From a virus, in the IMG/VR virus record IMGVR_UViG_3300048590_000289, positions 1 through 46,664 of that record: a stretch of DNA of 46,664 bases; one strand, 5' to 3'. How positions within the stretch are numbered: position 1 is the stretch's first letter; every line of letters starts with the position of its first letter. Below, piece after piece: positions 8,385-15,588 of this stretch. The notes below the pieces were generated by a model that worked only from the letters and a program-made list of their open reading frames with translations, was not told where the DNA came from and ran no database searches. Both the position numbers and the translations under genes were made by a program.

Positions 8385-8605
8385 ATCCGAACCTCCTCAT
8401 CCTCAATCTGAAGAACCCACTTGCGCAGCAACTCCTCATCGAAGTCCTGCTCTTCTTTCAGGTACTCATTGAACGGACGGCGCCGCTCATCTCGCACCAG
8501 GCTGTACTCTTGCCGCTGCTCGTCCGTGGCCAGGACTGCGCCATCTGGCTTAACGGCTGATACAACGAGCCTGCCATCCACAGAATACCATCTAGCTTCC
8601 ATCAT
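8381..8605 (-). CDS. Small acidic unknown protein
   Basis: 74 residues, with a beta N-terminus (WYSVDGRLVVSAVKPDGAV) and a very acidic C-terminus (EEQDFDEELLRKW...EDEEV). Its start overlaps the stop of a tiny membrane protein. It is translationally coupled within the leftward operon. Confidence 0.65.
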   Translation of the reverse strand: MMEARWYSVDGRLVVSAVKPDGAVLATDEQRQEYSLVRDERRRPFNEYLKEEQDFDEELLRKWVLQIEDEEVRI

Positions 8606-8705
8606 CTCTGTCTGCTCCTAGTACAACTGCTGCCAAGACTATTAGCAACCCAACAACAATTCCAGTGACACAAATCAATGCCAGAACCTGCGCGGCCATG
8701 CTCAT
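8592..8705 (-). CDS. 37-residue single-span membrane peptide
   Basis: A short gene with one long hydrophobic segment (residues 4-30: VLALICVTGIVVGLLIVLAA) and a charged tail (DRDDGS). It starts in a TGATG junction with the upstream gene and overlaps the downstream start by 14 bases. Packing between genes and membrane-span composition support a real gene. Confidence 0.6.
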   Translation of the reverse strand: MSMAAQVLALICVTGIVVGLLIVLAAVVLGADRDDGS

Positions 8706-8977
8706 CAGAACTCCAACTCCAGCATGCCGCTTTTTGCAACGGCGCTCTCAAGTGCGGCCAGCACTGCGGCCTGGGCACTCTCGACGCACTCAACGATTTC
8801 TTGGGTGTCGTACATCGGACTGTACTCCATCCCCTCATCCAGCAGGCCGTTCGCTGTGGCGACGAGTCCGCCAGGGTACTTGTACGCAACCCAATGACCT
8901 GTTCCGTCCTTCTTCTCGTGCCACTTCTCTATCTGGTATGCCTTGTACCCATAGCGTGAAACTCTGTACTTCGTCAT
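8705..8977 (-). CDS. Small unknown protein
   Basis: 90 residues. The N-terminal half is Tyr- and Lys-rich (RYGYKAYQIEKWHEKKDG) and beta-like; the C-terminal half is an Ala/Glu helix. ATGA coupling links it to the upstream 30-residue membrane peptide. No family recognised. Confidence 0.7.
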   Translation of the reverse strand: MTKYRVSRYGYKAYQIEKWHEKKDGTGHWVAYKYPGGLVATANGLLDEGMEYSPMYDTQEIVECVESAQAAVLAALESAVAKSGMLELEF

Positions 8978-9066
8978 TTCTCAGTCCCCCTCAGCGACCA
9001 CCAGGCCGCGAATACAATGACCACTCCGGCAAGTATGGTGCCGACTACCTCAACAATCTCAGCCAT
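8974..9066 (-). CDS. 30-residue single-span membrane peptide
   Basis: One hydrophobic segment (VVGTILAGVVIVFAAWW) flanked by acidic N- and basic C-terminal residues. It fills the gap between two neighbours, with a two-base spacer upstream and an ATGA overlap downstream. It is a second very small membrane protein in this operon beside the one at 8592. Confidence 0.6.
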   Translation of the reverse strand: MAEIVEVVGTILAGVVIVFAAWWSLRGTEK

Positions 9067-9068
9067 CT

Positions 9069-9428
9069 CTACAGGTCCTCCACGTTCAAGCGAATATCGT
9101 CAGCCAACTCGATAGCCTCCTCAATCGCGTCCAGGTCGCTGCCGTACAAATCGCGGATGCTTCCCCACGCCCATGTCTTTGCCGCCAACTCTGCTACTGG
9201 CCGCTCGCTGCCATGCTTGCCGATGAAGTACCGCGTATCCCGTGGTATGCCACGCTCTCTCGCCAGCGCCAGGACATCGACTAGAGTCTTGGTGTCAAGC
9301 ACGGCCAGTTCGTTGACAAACGGCAGGCCGTTGAAGTCGTAGGCGATGCCATCGACCAGCACATAAAGCAGGGACTTTGTGAACCGCTCGCCCGGCTTGG
9401 ATGCTGGAATAAAGTTAATCACTTTCAT
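9069..9428 (-). CDS. Unknown first gene of small-gene operon
   Basis: 119 residues from the ATG at 9428, chosen because GAAGGAGAT lies 4-12 bases upstream; a longer frame to 9455 lacks a ribosome site. It contains a helical acidic C-terminus (DLDAIEEAIELADDI) and a central ALARERGIP segment. It is the first gene after the promoter at 9463-9501. Function unknown. Confidence 0.7.
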   Translation of the reverse strand: MKVINFIPASKPGERFTKSLLYVLVDGIAYDFNGLPFVNELAVLDTKTLVDVLALARERGIPRDTRYFIGKHGSERPVAELAAKTWAWGSIRDLYGSDLDAIEEAIELADDIRLNVEDL

Positions 9429-9462
9429 CTGTATCTCCTTCGCTCTGTTAATCAATGACCAC

Positions 9463-9501
9463 AGTATATAGCAAAATGAGAGGAGTTTTACGTCCTCTCA
9501 T
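9463..9501 (-). promoter_or_regulatory. ATGAG-box promoter for the 9428-7525 operon
   Basis: Reading leftward, ATGAG (9501-9497) is followed after exactly 28 bases by the -10 hexamer TATACT (9468-9463). No -35 match is present 17 bases upstream of the -10. The same spacing occurs at 19414, 19954, 20464 and 21361. The ATGAG forms one arm of a palindrome. Confidence 0.65.
9476..9501 (-). terminator. Hairpin after helicase gene, overlapping a promoter
   Basis: ATGAGAGGA and TCCTCTCAT form a perfect 9-bp stem with an 8-base loop, followed leftward by TTT. It can end the helicase transcript, but it also spans the ATGAG box and spacer of the next promoter, so it could instead be an operator. Confidence 0.55.
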
Positions 9502-9512
9502 CTGCCTCTCAT

Positions 9513-10472
9513 CTACAGTTCGATTGTCTGGTAATCGTGCAGCGCCAGCGTGCCGGGGTCGAAGTGGACCGCCCACACGCCGAAGCCGCGCTCCAATCGC
9601 TGCTTCAGCAGGCGAATGACGAACAGCGACTCATTATTCTCATACTGCTTCCCGCCGATGGAGATGTATGGCTCCTCGCTTGGCAGAAGACTACGAATCG
9701 GTCGCCAGATAGCGAACACCTTGTCGGCTGCCTGCTCAATCGTGCTGGCCCACTGTGCATCCTTCATCGTAGGGATTTGAGCCTTGCCATAGCTATCGAC
9801 ATCTCTCGACGCCTGGACGCCGACAAAGACGGGTGCGCCAATCTGCATGGCCGTGCGCTTAACTTGCAGGGCAGCCTCGCCGACCTGTTCCATGCGCGAC
9901 GACTTGCCTTTGATTGGGATAATCTGGATGTAGTCGAATACGGCCATCGTCACACGCTTGCCGTAGGTGGCATGAATATCTTCAATCGTTTGCAGCACAT
10001 CGTCGATGTACATCGGCTTCTTGGGCTGGTTGGCAGTCTCTATGCTGGTTCCGATGGTCCAGATTGGCAACTCCGCGCGTGAGATTGCGCCCTGCCGGAC
10101 AACGTCCATACCCAAGCGGCCCCAGGCCATGTCGGTGCTGGAATACCCCGAGCGGGCAGACTGAAAGAACGCCTCAATCTCCTCAACGGGCTGTTCCCAT
10201 GACACGAACACAACAATCTCATCCTTGTCACCGGACTTCATGATGCGCTCTGCCTCACGCAGGGCAATCTGTGCCATCCAAGATGTTTTGCCGTGCCCGG
10301 GCCGGGCGATGACTGCGACCATCTCACCAGGGTGCGGCGGGATGATGAACTGGTCCAAGACACAGCCAAAAGTAATGCCTGGTTCTGTTTTCAGGCGTTC
10401 CGCCCACTGAACATATGAGCGGGTGACGCTGGCCGGTGTGTGCAGGTACGGGTTCTTCGTTGTCGTGTTCAT
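9513..10472 (-). CDS. DnaB-like replicative helicase
   Basis: 319 residues from the ATG that overlaps the initiator stop (ATGA); a longer frame to 10580 would run into the upstream gene. The protein is a RecA-fold core without the usual DnaB N-terminal domain. Walker A is ARPGHGKTS (about 56-64), Walker B is MAVFDYIQII, and an Arg-containing QASRDVD segment follows, as in DnaB-family ring helicases. It unwinds the fork using ATP and is expected to be loaded by the adjacent initiator and to work with the primase upstream. Confidence 0.85.
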   Translation of the reverse strand: MNTTTKNPYLHTPASVTRSYVQWAERLKTEPGITFGCVLDQFIIPPHPGEMVAVIARPGHGKTSWMAQIALREAERIMKSGDKDEIVVFVSWEQPVEEIEAFFQSARSGYSSTDMAWGRLGMDVVRQGAISRAELPIWTIGTSIETANQPKKPMYIDDVLQTIEDIHATYGKRVTMAVFDYIQIIPIKGKSSRMEQVGEAALQVKRTAMQIGAPVFVGVQASRDVDSYGKAQIPTMKDAQWASTIEQAADKVFAIWRPIRSLLPSEEPYISIGGKQYENNESLFVIRLLKQRLERGFGVWAVHFDPGTLALHDYQTIEL

Positions 10473-11239
10473 CGTGTTAGGTTTACTCCCTTTTTGGTTG
10501 CGCCTTCCTGCTCTACGCGAGCAACGGCATTGACAATGGACTGCGGTGATGCAATCGTGTACTTGTTCTCTCGCAGCCACGCTACGGCCAGGCGCATGCG
10601 TTCGACTGCGGTATCATAGTCGCCAGCCCGCTCCAGTATCAGGGCCAGCGGCGGCTCCCACTTCGTTGACCATACTCCGGCATTGGGCATGCACCCGGTC
10701 AGGTTCGTGAACTCATCTGCCAAATCCTGCGTGCCGGGTTCATTTTCGGCATCAGCAACAAGGCCCGTTTTCGGCATAGGCATCTCTGTGCGAACAGAGT
10801 CAGAATTGCCGTGTTTCTTTAATACTTTCTTTTTATTTATAGAAGGCTGTACACTTTCTGTACTGAGCACTGCTGGAGCTTGGTACACTAACTGTACTGG
10901 TCCACTTTCTGTACTGGCCTCATCTGGGTCCCAATCCGGGTTCAGGCCAACGGTCGATTGTGTGCCGCCAGAGGATGGTGTGAACAGAATCAGGCCGCGT
11001 GACTCCAGCGCCCGGATGGCCTTCGATACGGTCGATTGTGAGCCAATGCCGCAGCGGTCCCGGATTTCGCTGTAGGACGTTGTCGTGAAGCCCTGGCCCC
11101 AGCCGACCGTCTCGCGGATTACGAACAGGAGCACGCGAAGCTCTGAGCCTGTAAAGTCCGGGTCGGCCAGAAGCATGTCCAGCACCACATTGGGCACTGC
11201 CGTGAAGTGGCTCATGGCGTCTCTAAATGGTTTTGTCAT
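10469..11239 (-). CDS. Replication initiator (O-like, winged helix)
   Basis: 256 residues. Residues 25-100 form a helix-turn-helix domain (ELRVLLFVIRETVGWG..., SQSTVSKAIRALESRGLI) typical of phage O and DnaD-like initiators. A flexible middle (about 115-160) is encoded by the iteron and AT-rich DNA described at 10811-10914, as in lambda O. The C-terminal part (about 165-245) is helical and probably contacts the helicase. It overlaps primase and helicase genes by four bases on each side. Origin binding is inferred from domain type and iteron location. Confidence 0.75.
   Translation of the reverse strand: MTKPFRDAMSHFTAVPNVVLDMLLADPDFTGSELRVLLFVIRETVGWGQGFTTTSYSEIRDRCGIGSQSTVSKAIRALESRGLILFTPSSGGTQSTVGLNPDWDPDEASTESGPVQLVYQAPAVLSTESVQPSINKKKVLKKHGNSDSVRTEMPMPKTGLVADAENEPGTQDLADEFTNLTGCMPNAGVWSTKWEPPLALILERAGDYDTAVERMRLAVAWLRENKYTIASPQSIVNAVARVEQEGATKKGVNLTR
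10811..10914. other. Origin-like iteron array inside initiator gene
   Basis: Three dyad iterons GTACA-CTTTC/CTAAC-TGTAC are centred at 10856, 10890 and 10907 (the last with one changed base in its left arm). Spacings are 34 and 17 bp; a diverged element fits the missing 17-bp step at 10873. An AT-rich run (10811-10846) lies beside them. Iterons plus AT-rich DNA within an initiator gene is the arrangement of lambda ori. The same block recurs at 31232-31326. Confidence 0.65.
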
Positions 11240-12258
11240 GCCCGCACCCGCGTCCCTTGGTTCACGTATGCCATGAACTGATTTACCGTGCCGTGATACT
11301 CTGTGAAGAAGTCGTCCGGCTTGACGGGCAACTCAACGTACAGTGCGTCCTTGCCCATGCCCTTCAGGTGCTGTGCCATGCGCCGGATTGGTGGCTCGCC
11401 ATTGGCGCCGGGCACATAGGCATCGGGGTCCATTGCCACGACAACCTGGTCGCACTCGGAAAGCTGGTCCAGCAGGGACAGCGACGGAGTGACACTAGGA
11501 ACGGCCACCACGTAGTCAAACCGCTTGTCCTGTAGGACGGCCTGCAAATAGAGCACAAGGGCCTTCTTGGTGCCTTCTGCGAGCAGACAGCGCCCGTGCG
11601 GTGCCCGGTCCGGGTCTGTCAGGTACAATGGAGATTCCAGGCCGCTGGTGAACCTGTACTTGCCATGCTGTGCCGGGGCGTTGAGCAATCTGTACTGTAC
11701 GTTTGCCACGCTCCAGCCGACTTCAAAGACGGGTATCGTCAGGGCCGGGGAGGCATATAGCTCGCCAGCGAAGTTGTATTTCTTTTCGCCAGTGTAGCCA
11801 AGCACAAGCCTATCTTGGAGAGAGTCGGGCACGCCAGCCTTGCGCCACATCATGCGGTGCTGTTCCGACATGGCATCATGCCAGCCGCGCCAATATGCCT
11901 CTTCTTGCAGGGCTTTGATTTTGGCTGTCACGCGAGCGTTCTCTGCGGCTGCGCGTTCTTTGCGGAGTCTCTCTTCCTCTGCCTCTCGCTCTGGTCTGCG
12001 CTCGCGGCGGTCCTTGACATACTGCGGCACTTCGTTTTCGTCTGCCCATTCGTGATAGTTGCAGCGGCGGCACCAGACGTGGGCATTTGACTTGCCATCG
12101 GCAGCGAAGAGTCTGAGCCTGTCAGAGTGCTTGCTGGTGCTCGCTCCGCCTGGGCAGCCCGGATGGGCAGATGACCATTCGTTGCCGCCAACATAGACAA
12201 GGTCGGGGTAATTGCTAAACCGGGACAATTCCGGGGGTAGGGGTAGATACTTTGCCAT
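11236..12258 (-). CDS. DNA primase with zinc and TOPRIM domains
   Basis: 340 residues. An N-terminal zinc-binding region is marked by C35, possibly H44, and CRRC (C63, C66). A charged coiled region follows (82-125). The TOPRIM-like catalytic region has AEG (E228) and MDPDA (D277, D279), the acidic metal-binding residues used to make RNA primers. There is no C-terminal helicase domain; that function is in the gene at 9513. The gene is first in its operon, 27 bases after the -10 of the promoter at 12286-12314, with GGAGG before the ATG. Confidence 0.85.
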   Translation of the reverse strand: MAKYLPLPPELSRFSNYPDLVYVGGNEWSSAHPGCPGGASTSKHSDRLRLFAADGKSNAHVWCRRCNYHEWADENEVPQYVKDRRERRPEREAEEERLRKERAAAENARVTAKIKALQEEAYWRGWHDAMSEQHRMMWRKAGVPDSLQDRLVLGYTGEKKYNFAGELYASPALTIPVFEVGWSVANVQYRLLNAPAQHGKYRFTSGLESPLYLTDPDRAPHGRCLLAEGTKKALVLYLQAVLQDKRFDYVVAVPSVTPSLSLLDQLSECDQVVVAMDPDAYVPGANGEPPIRRMAQHLKGMGKDALYVELPVKPDDFFTEYHGTVNQFMAYVNQGTRVRA

Positions 12259-12285
12259 AGGTCCTCCAATGGGGTTATTGATGCA

Positions 12286-12314
12286 AGCATAGGCGCACTG
12301 TGGAGAAAAGTCAA
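12286..12314 (-). promoter_or_regulatory. Sigma70-type promoter for primase operon
   Basis: TTGACT, 17-bp spacer, TATGCT reading leftward. It drives primase, initiator and helicase, and faces away from the rightward promoter at 12362. Confidence 0.8.
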
Positions 12315-12361
12315 GAATTATGAGTAGAACATTAACGCAGCCGCGAGGTTATTAGTGAGAG

Positions 12362-12390
12362 TTGCAATTATATCATGGCTGGTGCATAAT
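12362..12390 (+). promoter_or_regulatory. Sigma70-type promoter for RNA ligase operon
   Basis: TTGCAA, 17-bp spacer, CATAAT, 33 bases before the RNA ligase ATG. The shared intergenic DNA also holds ATTATGAGTAGA and GTTATTAGTGAGAG, relatives of the ATGAG box. Confidence 0.7.
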
Positions 12391-12423
12391 GGCCCTATTG
12401 ATTGGCCAAGTGAAGGAGCAAAG

Positions 12424-13080
12424 ATGAGCAAGTATCTGTTTCCAACGTATCCGAAAATTAACTCAATTTTCAAGCGAGATGGGCGTGGGCGCATAATCGA
12501 GGGCGAATATTCAACTCCAGAGATTGAGTACCTGGCCGGTTGCGATTGGGTGGGCACTGAAAAGGTGGACGGCCAGAACATCCGCGTCTGCTGGGATGGC
12601 GAGTCGGTTAGCTTTATGGCCCGCACGGACAAGGGTGTCGTCCAGCGCGAGGTAGAGCGGTACCTAGAAAGTGCGTTCACGCCGGATGTGTTTCGCAATT
12701 CGGGCATCGCGCCGTGCGTGCTGTATGGTGAGGGCTATGGCCATAAGGTACAGGAACCTGTCGGGAGTCGGTATTGCGCGGATGGCAGCGCGAGCTTTAT
12801 CCTGTTCGACGTGATGGTGCTTGAGCCGCGCATGGTATGGGTCCGCCAGGAAGCTGTGCCAGAGATTGCTGCCTCTCTGTTTATCGACGCCGTTTCGGCC
12901 ACGTTCATTGGCCCATTGCGCGAAGCCGTATCGCTGGCGCGATGGAATAGCCATCTCTCTCTTGTGGCCGATGACAAGGGGCTAGTTGCCGAAGGGCTTG
13001 TTTTGCGCCCTGCCGTAGAGATGAGCGACCGCATGGGCAACCGCATTATTACGAAAGTAAAGGTGAGTGATTTCAAATGA
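12424..13080 (+). CDS. ATP-dependent RNA ligase
   Basis: 218 residues from the ATG after AAGGAGCAAAG; an upstream in-frame start lacks a ribosome site and would precede the promoter -10. Nucleotidyltransferase motifs are in order: motif I EKVDGQNIR (K47 as adenylated lysine), III LYGEGYG, IIIa FILFDV, IV AEGLVLRP and V TKVKVSDF. This set matches small RNA ligases such as Rnl2-like enzymes, which seal nicks in RNA. A role in repairing tRNA cut by host anticodon nucleases is plausible given the phage-encoded tRNA. It overlaps the next gene by ATGA. Confidence 0.85.
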   Translation: MSKYLFPTYPKINSIFKRDGRGRIIEGEYSTPEIEYLAGCDWVGTEKVDGQNIRVCWDGESVSFMARTDKGVVQREVERYLESAFTPDVFRNSGIAPCVLYGEGYGHKVQEPVGSRYCADGSASFILFDVMVLEPRMVWVRQEAVPEIAASLFIDAVSATFIGPLREAVSLARWNSHLSLVADDKGLVAEGLVLRPAVEMSDRMGNRIITKVKVSDFK

Positions 13081-13499
13081 GCGGCAACTTTGAGACCTGG
13101 TATTTCACGAACGGCGACAATGCGAAGATTGACGAGCTGAAGCGGGAGACAGTCGAAATGAGAAAGGCGCTGAGGGACTTAGGCGCGGAGCTGGAGAGCG
13201 GCGAAGAGCGGTTCCGGCCCGGCACATCCCTGGACGAGTGGATAGATGTCTATTACTCTGCTGGCCAGGGAGGCGAGTACAGCAAGCATCAGGCGTTCAC
13301 CCTTGGCGACTATCGCGTGTTCCGTTCGCGCATGGTGCGAGATGGCGATGGCTTTTCCAATGCTGTAATTTCAGAGCAGATTGTGGAAATATCTCGTACA
13401 AAGCTGGTTGGGCTTGGCGAGGCAACCGCCATGATTACGGCGGCATTAGACCGCATGGCGAAGCTAATCAGGGACACGAAAGAGGAGTACATGAAATAA
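13077..13499 (+). CDS. Unknown protein
   Basis: 140 residues. The N-terminal third is a charged helix (KIDELKRETVEMRKALRDLGAE), the rest mixed. No catalytic motif seen. It is coupled to RNA ligase (ATGA) and to the next nuclease-like gene (TAATG). Confidence 0.7.
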   Translation: MSGNFETWYFTNGDNAKIDELKRETVEMRKALRDLGAELESGEERFRPGTSLDEWIDVYYSAGQGGEYSKHQAFTLGDYRVFRSRMVRDGDGFSNAVISEQIVEISRTKLVGLGEATAMITAALDRMAKLIRDTKEEYMK

Positions 13500-13840
13500 T
13501 GGGGAAATCTCAGCGAGTAAAGGGGCACAGCTTTGAGCGTTGGACGGCGCAGCAGTTCCGGCCAGTGTACCCGGACGCCAGGCGCGACCTGAACGACACG
13601 CATGGCGGCAGCGGTATTGACCTGGAGAACACAGGCACCCTGGCCATCCAGTGCAAGGCATACAAGGATTATGCGCCAATCAGCAAGATTGAGGAAATTC
13701 AGGTTGGTGATGACCGCTGCCCGGTGCTGGTCACGAAGGGTGACGGCAAGAAGCCGATGGCTGTCCTGCCGTTGTCCTGGCTTATCGCCATACTTGGCGA
13801 TGTCGGCGTTGCGTTCGAGTATGACGCGCCGCCACTCTAA
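13499..13840 (+). CDS. Resolvase-like PD-(D/E)XK nuclease
   Basis: 113 residues, starting in a TAATG junction. The layout fits archaeal Hjc/RecU-like resolvases and related phage nucleases: an N-terminal Glu in GHSFERW, then GGSGIDLE with the metal-binding Asp, then LAIQCKAYKD with the Q-x-K lysine. Likely to cut branched DNA during recombination or packaging. It could also be a restriction-like endonuclease acting with the adjacent methyltransferase. Confidence 0.7.
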   Translation: MGKSQRVKGHSFERWTAQQFRPVYPDARRDLNDTHGGSGIDLENTGTLAIQCKAYKDYAPISKIEEIQVGDDRCPVLVTKGDGKKPMAVLPLSWLIAILGDVGVAFEYDAPPL

Positions 13841-13850
13841 GCAACACAAT

Positions 13851-14834
13851 ATGAAACAAAAAACGTTTATTAGCTTATTCAGCGGCATCGGCGGGCTTGA
13901 CCTGGGCCTTGAATGGGCTGGCTGGCAGTGCGTTGCGCAGGTAGAGAAAGATGATTACTGTCGGCGCGTCTTGGCAAAACACTGGCCGGACGTGCCGCGA
14001 TTCGAGGATGTGCATGATGTCGGACGACACAACTTACCAACAGCCGACGCTGTTGTCGGCGGCTTCCCTTGCCAGCCACACAGTTACGCCGGGCAGCGAC
14101 GAGGCGCGGCAGATGACAGAAATCTCTGGCCGGAATATCTCAGAATTATTACCGAACTCGCACCCGCTTGGGTGGTTGGTGAAAACGTTCCTGGCCTCAG
14201 AACTACCATGCTCGACGACATCATATCTGACCTGGAAGGTGCAGGCTACGCCGTCCAAACGTTTGATATTCCAGCTATCGCATTCGATGCCAGACACATC
14301 AGGCACAGATTATTCATTGTGGCCTACGCCGAAGGCGAACGAACCTGGCATGAGCGCAAAAACAGACACTCGCGGAGTGGAGAAGTCTACGCACTTAACT
14401 ACGCAGGTAGCATTAGCCGAGGGAATGATAAACAGGGAAACGGGGAAACTATGGCGCACACCGCAAGCAGCGAACGCAACGCAGGGGCCGAAGTCGGCGG
14501 AGAAGTACGAACGCTCGCTGAAAACGGGGGAATCGTCGATAACGCTGACAGACCAAGTGCGGCACGAGCCGAGTGTTTGGGCAGCGCCGCAAGCGCGGGA
14601 TTGCCGGACGGGGCAGCAGAGCAGATGGGAGAACCCGGAGCGCAGCCGCAATCTGAACGACCAAGCCGCGCAGGAGAGTTCTGGGCAGTTGAACCCGCAG
14701 TGGGTAGAGTGGCTTATGGGGTTCCCTATCGGGTACAGCGACTTAGGGGACTAGGCAACGCAGTTGTCCCGCAGGTGGCAGAGTTTGTGGGGCGCATGAT
14801 ATTGGAGGCTGAAAATGAGCGATGCGGTAGATGA
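13851..14834 (+). CDS. C5 cytosine DNA methyltransferase
   Basis: 327 residues from the ATG opening MKQKTFISLFSGIGG. Canonical motifs are present: I (FSGIGGLDLGLE), IV with catalytic Cys (GGFPCQ, C74), VI (ENVPGL, E111), VIII (RHIRHRLFIVA) and X (GLGNAVVP) near the C-terminus. The target-recognition region between VIII and IX (about 165-290) is unusually rich in Ala, Gly and Glu. It transfers a methyl group from S-adenosylmethionine to cytosine in a specific sequence, likely protecting phage DNA. A complete second gene lies inside it in the +1 frame. Confidence 0.9.
   Translation: MKQKTFISLFSGIGGLDLGLEWAGWQCVAQVEKDDYCRRVLAKHWPDVPRFEDVHDVGRHNLPTADAVVGGFPCQPHSYAGQRRGAADDRNLWPEYLRIITELAPAWVVGENVPGLRTTMLDDIISDLEGAGYAVQTFDIPAIAFDARHIRHRLFIVAYAEGERTWHERKNRHSRSGEVYALNYAGSISRGNDKQGNGETMAHTASSERNAGAEVGGEVRTLAENGGIVDNADRPSAARAECLGSAASAGLPDGAAEQMGEPGAQPQSERPSRAGEFWAVEPAVGRVAYGVPYRVQRLRGLGNAVVPQVAEFVGRMILEAENERCGR
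14017..14754 (+). CDS. Methyltransferase-companion protein, nested out of frame
   Basis: 245 residues read in the +1 frame wholly inside the C5 methyltransferase gene. It has the hallmarks of a known phage protein type often found beside cytosine methyltransferases: PTLLSAASLASHTVTPGSDE near the start, YLTWKVQATPSKRLIFQL, repeated LWPTP/LWRTPQA/WAAPQARD blocks and a closing LNPQWVEWLMGFPIGYSDL. GAGG (14004-14007) precedes the two adjacent ATG codons (14014, 14017). Function unknown. Both frames keep recognisable family motifs over about 740 bases, which is rare. Assignment is from memory of the pattern. Confidence 0.7.
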   Translation: MSDDTTYQQPTLLSAASLASHTVTPGSDEARQMTEISGRNISELLPNSHPLGWLVKTFLASELPCSTTSYLTWKVQATPSKRLIFQLSHSMPDTSGTDYSLWPTPKANEPGMSAKTDTRGVEKSTHLTTQVALAEGMINRETGKLWRTPQAANATQGPKSAEKYERSLKTGESSITLTDQVRHEPSVWAAPQARDCRTGQQSRWENPERSRNLNDQAAQESSGQLNPQWVEWLMGFPIGYSDLGD

Positions 14835-15354
14835 GCCATTGGTAAGGGCCGCGACCGGGGCCGTGCTCGAACAGTGGCGTGTCCACGACTTTAACGAAAA
14901 ACTGGCGCATGGCCAAGAGGGCGAAGAGTTCGTGCGCAAGTGGCTATCGAAGTGGGGTGACGTTGCCATTGTAACAGACATGGAGACGCAGCGCCTGGGC
15001 ATTGATATGTACTTGTTTCCAAGGGGCAACAAGGACGCGCTGGCCATCGAGGTCAAGACAGACGCTATGGCGGCCAAGACCGGGAGAGCCTACCTGGAGA
15101 CGGCAAGCGTCGTGACGGCAAATGGCGTAGAGAAAAGCGGGTGGGTGTTCACTTGCCGCGCAGACAGGCTGGTCTATTGCGTGCCAGGGCAAGAGATAAT
15201 TGTGATTCTGCCGGAGCGCGTACAGAGGCTTGTAAAAGACCATTGGGCGGAGTTTATGTTCGCCCGCTCAGAAAACAAAACATATCACAGCCAGGGGCTG
15301 CTTGTGCCGCTGCAGTGGCTTCGCGACCGGGCTGCCTATTCGGAGAAATTATGA
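14815..15354 (+). CDS. PD-(D/E)XK nuclease-like protein
   Basis: 179 residues, overlapping the methyltransferase end by 20 bases. Residues about 60-85 hold LGIDMYLFPRG...ALAIEVKTD, the D...ExK core of restriction-endonuclease-like folds, preceded by an EGEEFV helix with an acidic residue. Directly after a methyltransferase it could be a restriction partner; phages also use such proteins in recombination. No specific family assigned. Confidence 0.65.
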   Translation: MSDAVDEPLVRAATGAVLEQWRVHDFNEKLAHGQEGEEFVRKWLSKWGDVAIVTDMETQRLGIDMYLFPRGNKDALAIEVKTDAMAAKTGRAYLETASVVTANGVEKSGWVFTCRADRLVYCVPGQEIIVILPERVQRLVKDHWAEFMFARSENKTYHSQGLLVPLQWLRDRAAYSEKL

Positions 15355-15545
15355 AGCAAGAGGCATATGAGATTATCGTTCGGACAATTGTCATCCCAGA
15401 CGCGGAGCACCGACCAATGTTTGCTTCCGGCGCCGTGAAGAACGCAATCGTCGCCACGGTAATACAGAACCTGGCATACTTCTATGAGAACATTCAGGTT
15501 GAAACCAACAGGATTGAGCTAGACATAGGAGACGAAGAAGAATAA
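15351..15545 (+). CDS. Small unknown protein
   Basis: 64 residues, ATGA-coupled to the nuclease-like gene. Acidic C-terminus (ELDIGDEEE); middle Ala/Val rich. Last gene before a strong terminator. A GGAGAAATT sequence provides the ribosome site. Confidence 0.7.
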   Translation: MKQEAYEIIVRTIVIPDAEHRPMFASGAVKNAIVATVIQNLAYFYENIQVETNRIELDIGDEEE

Positions 15546-15573
15546 AAAAGCCCCGCGAGTTGCGGGGCTTTTT
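15545..15573. terminator. Bidirectional intrinsic terminator
   Basis: AAAAAGCCCCGC and GCGGGGCTTTTT form a perfect 12-bp stem around GAGTT. It separates the rightward modification genes from the leftward annealing-protein gene. Confidence 0.95.
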
Positions 15574-15588
15574 GTTGTCTACCCTGGG

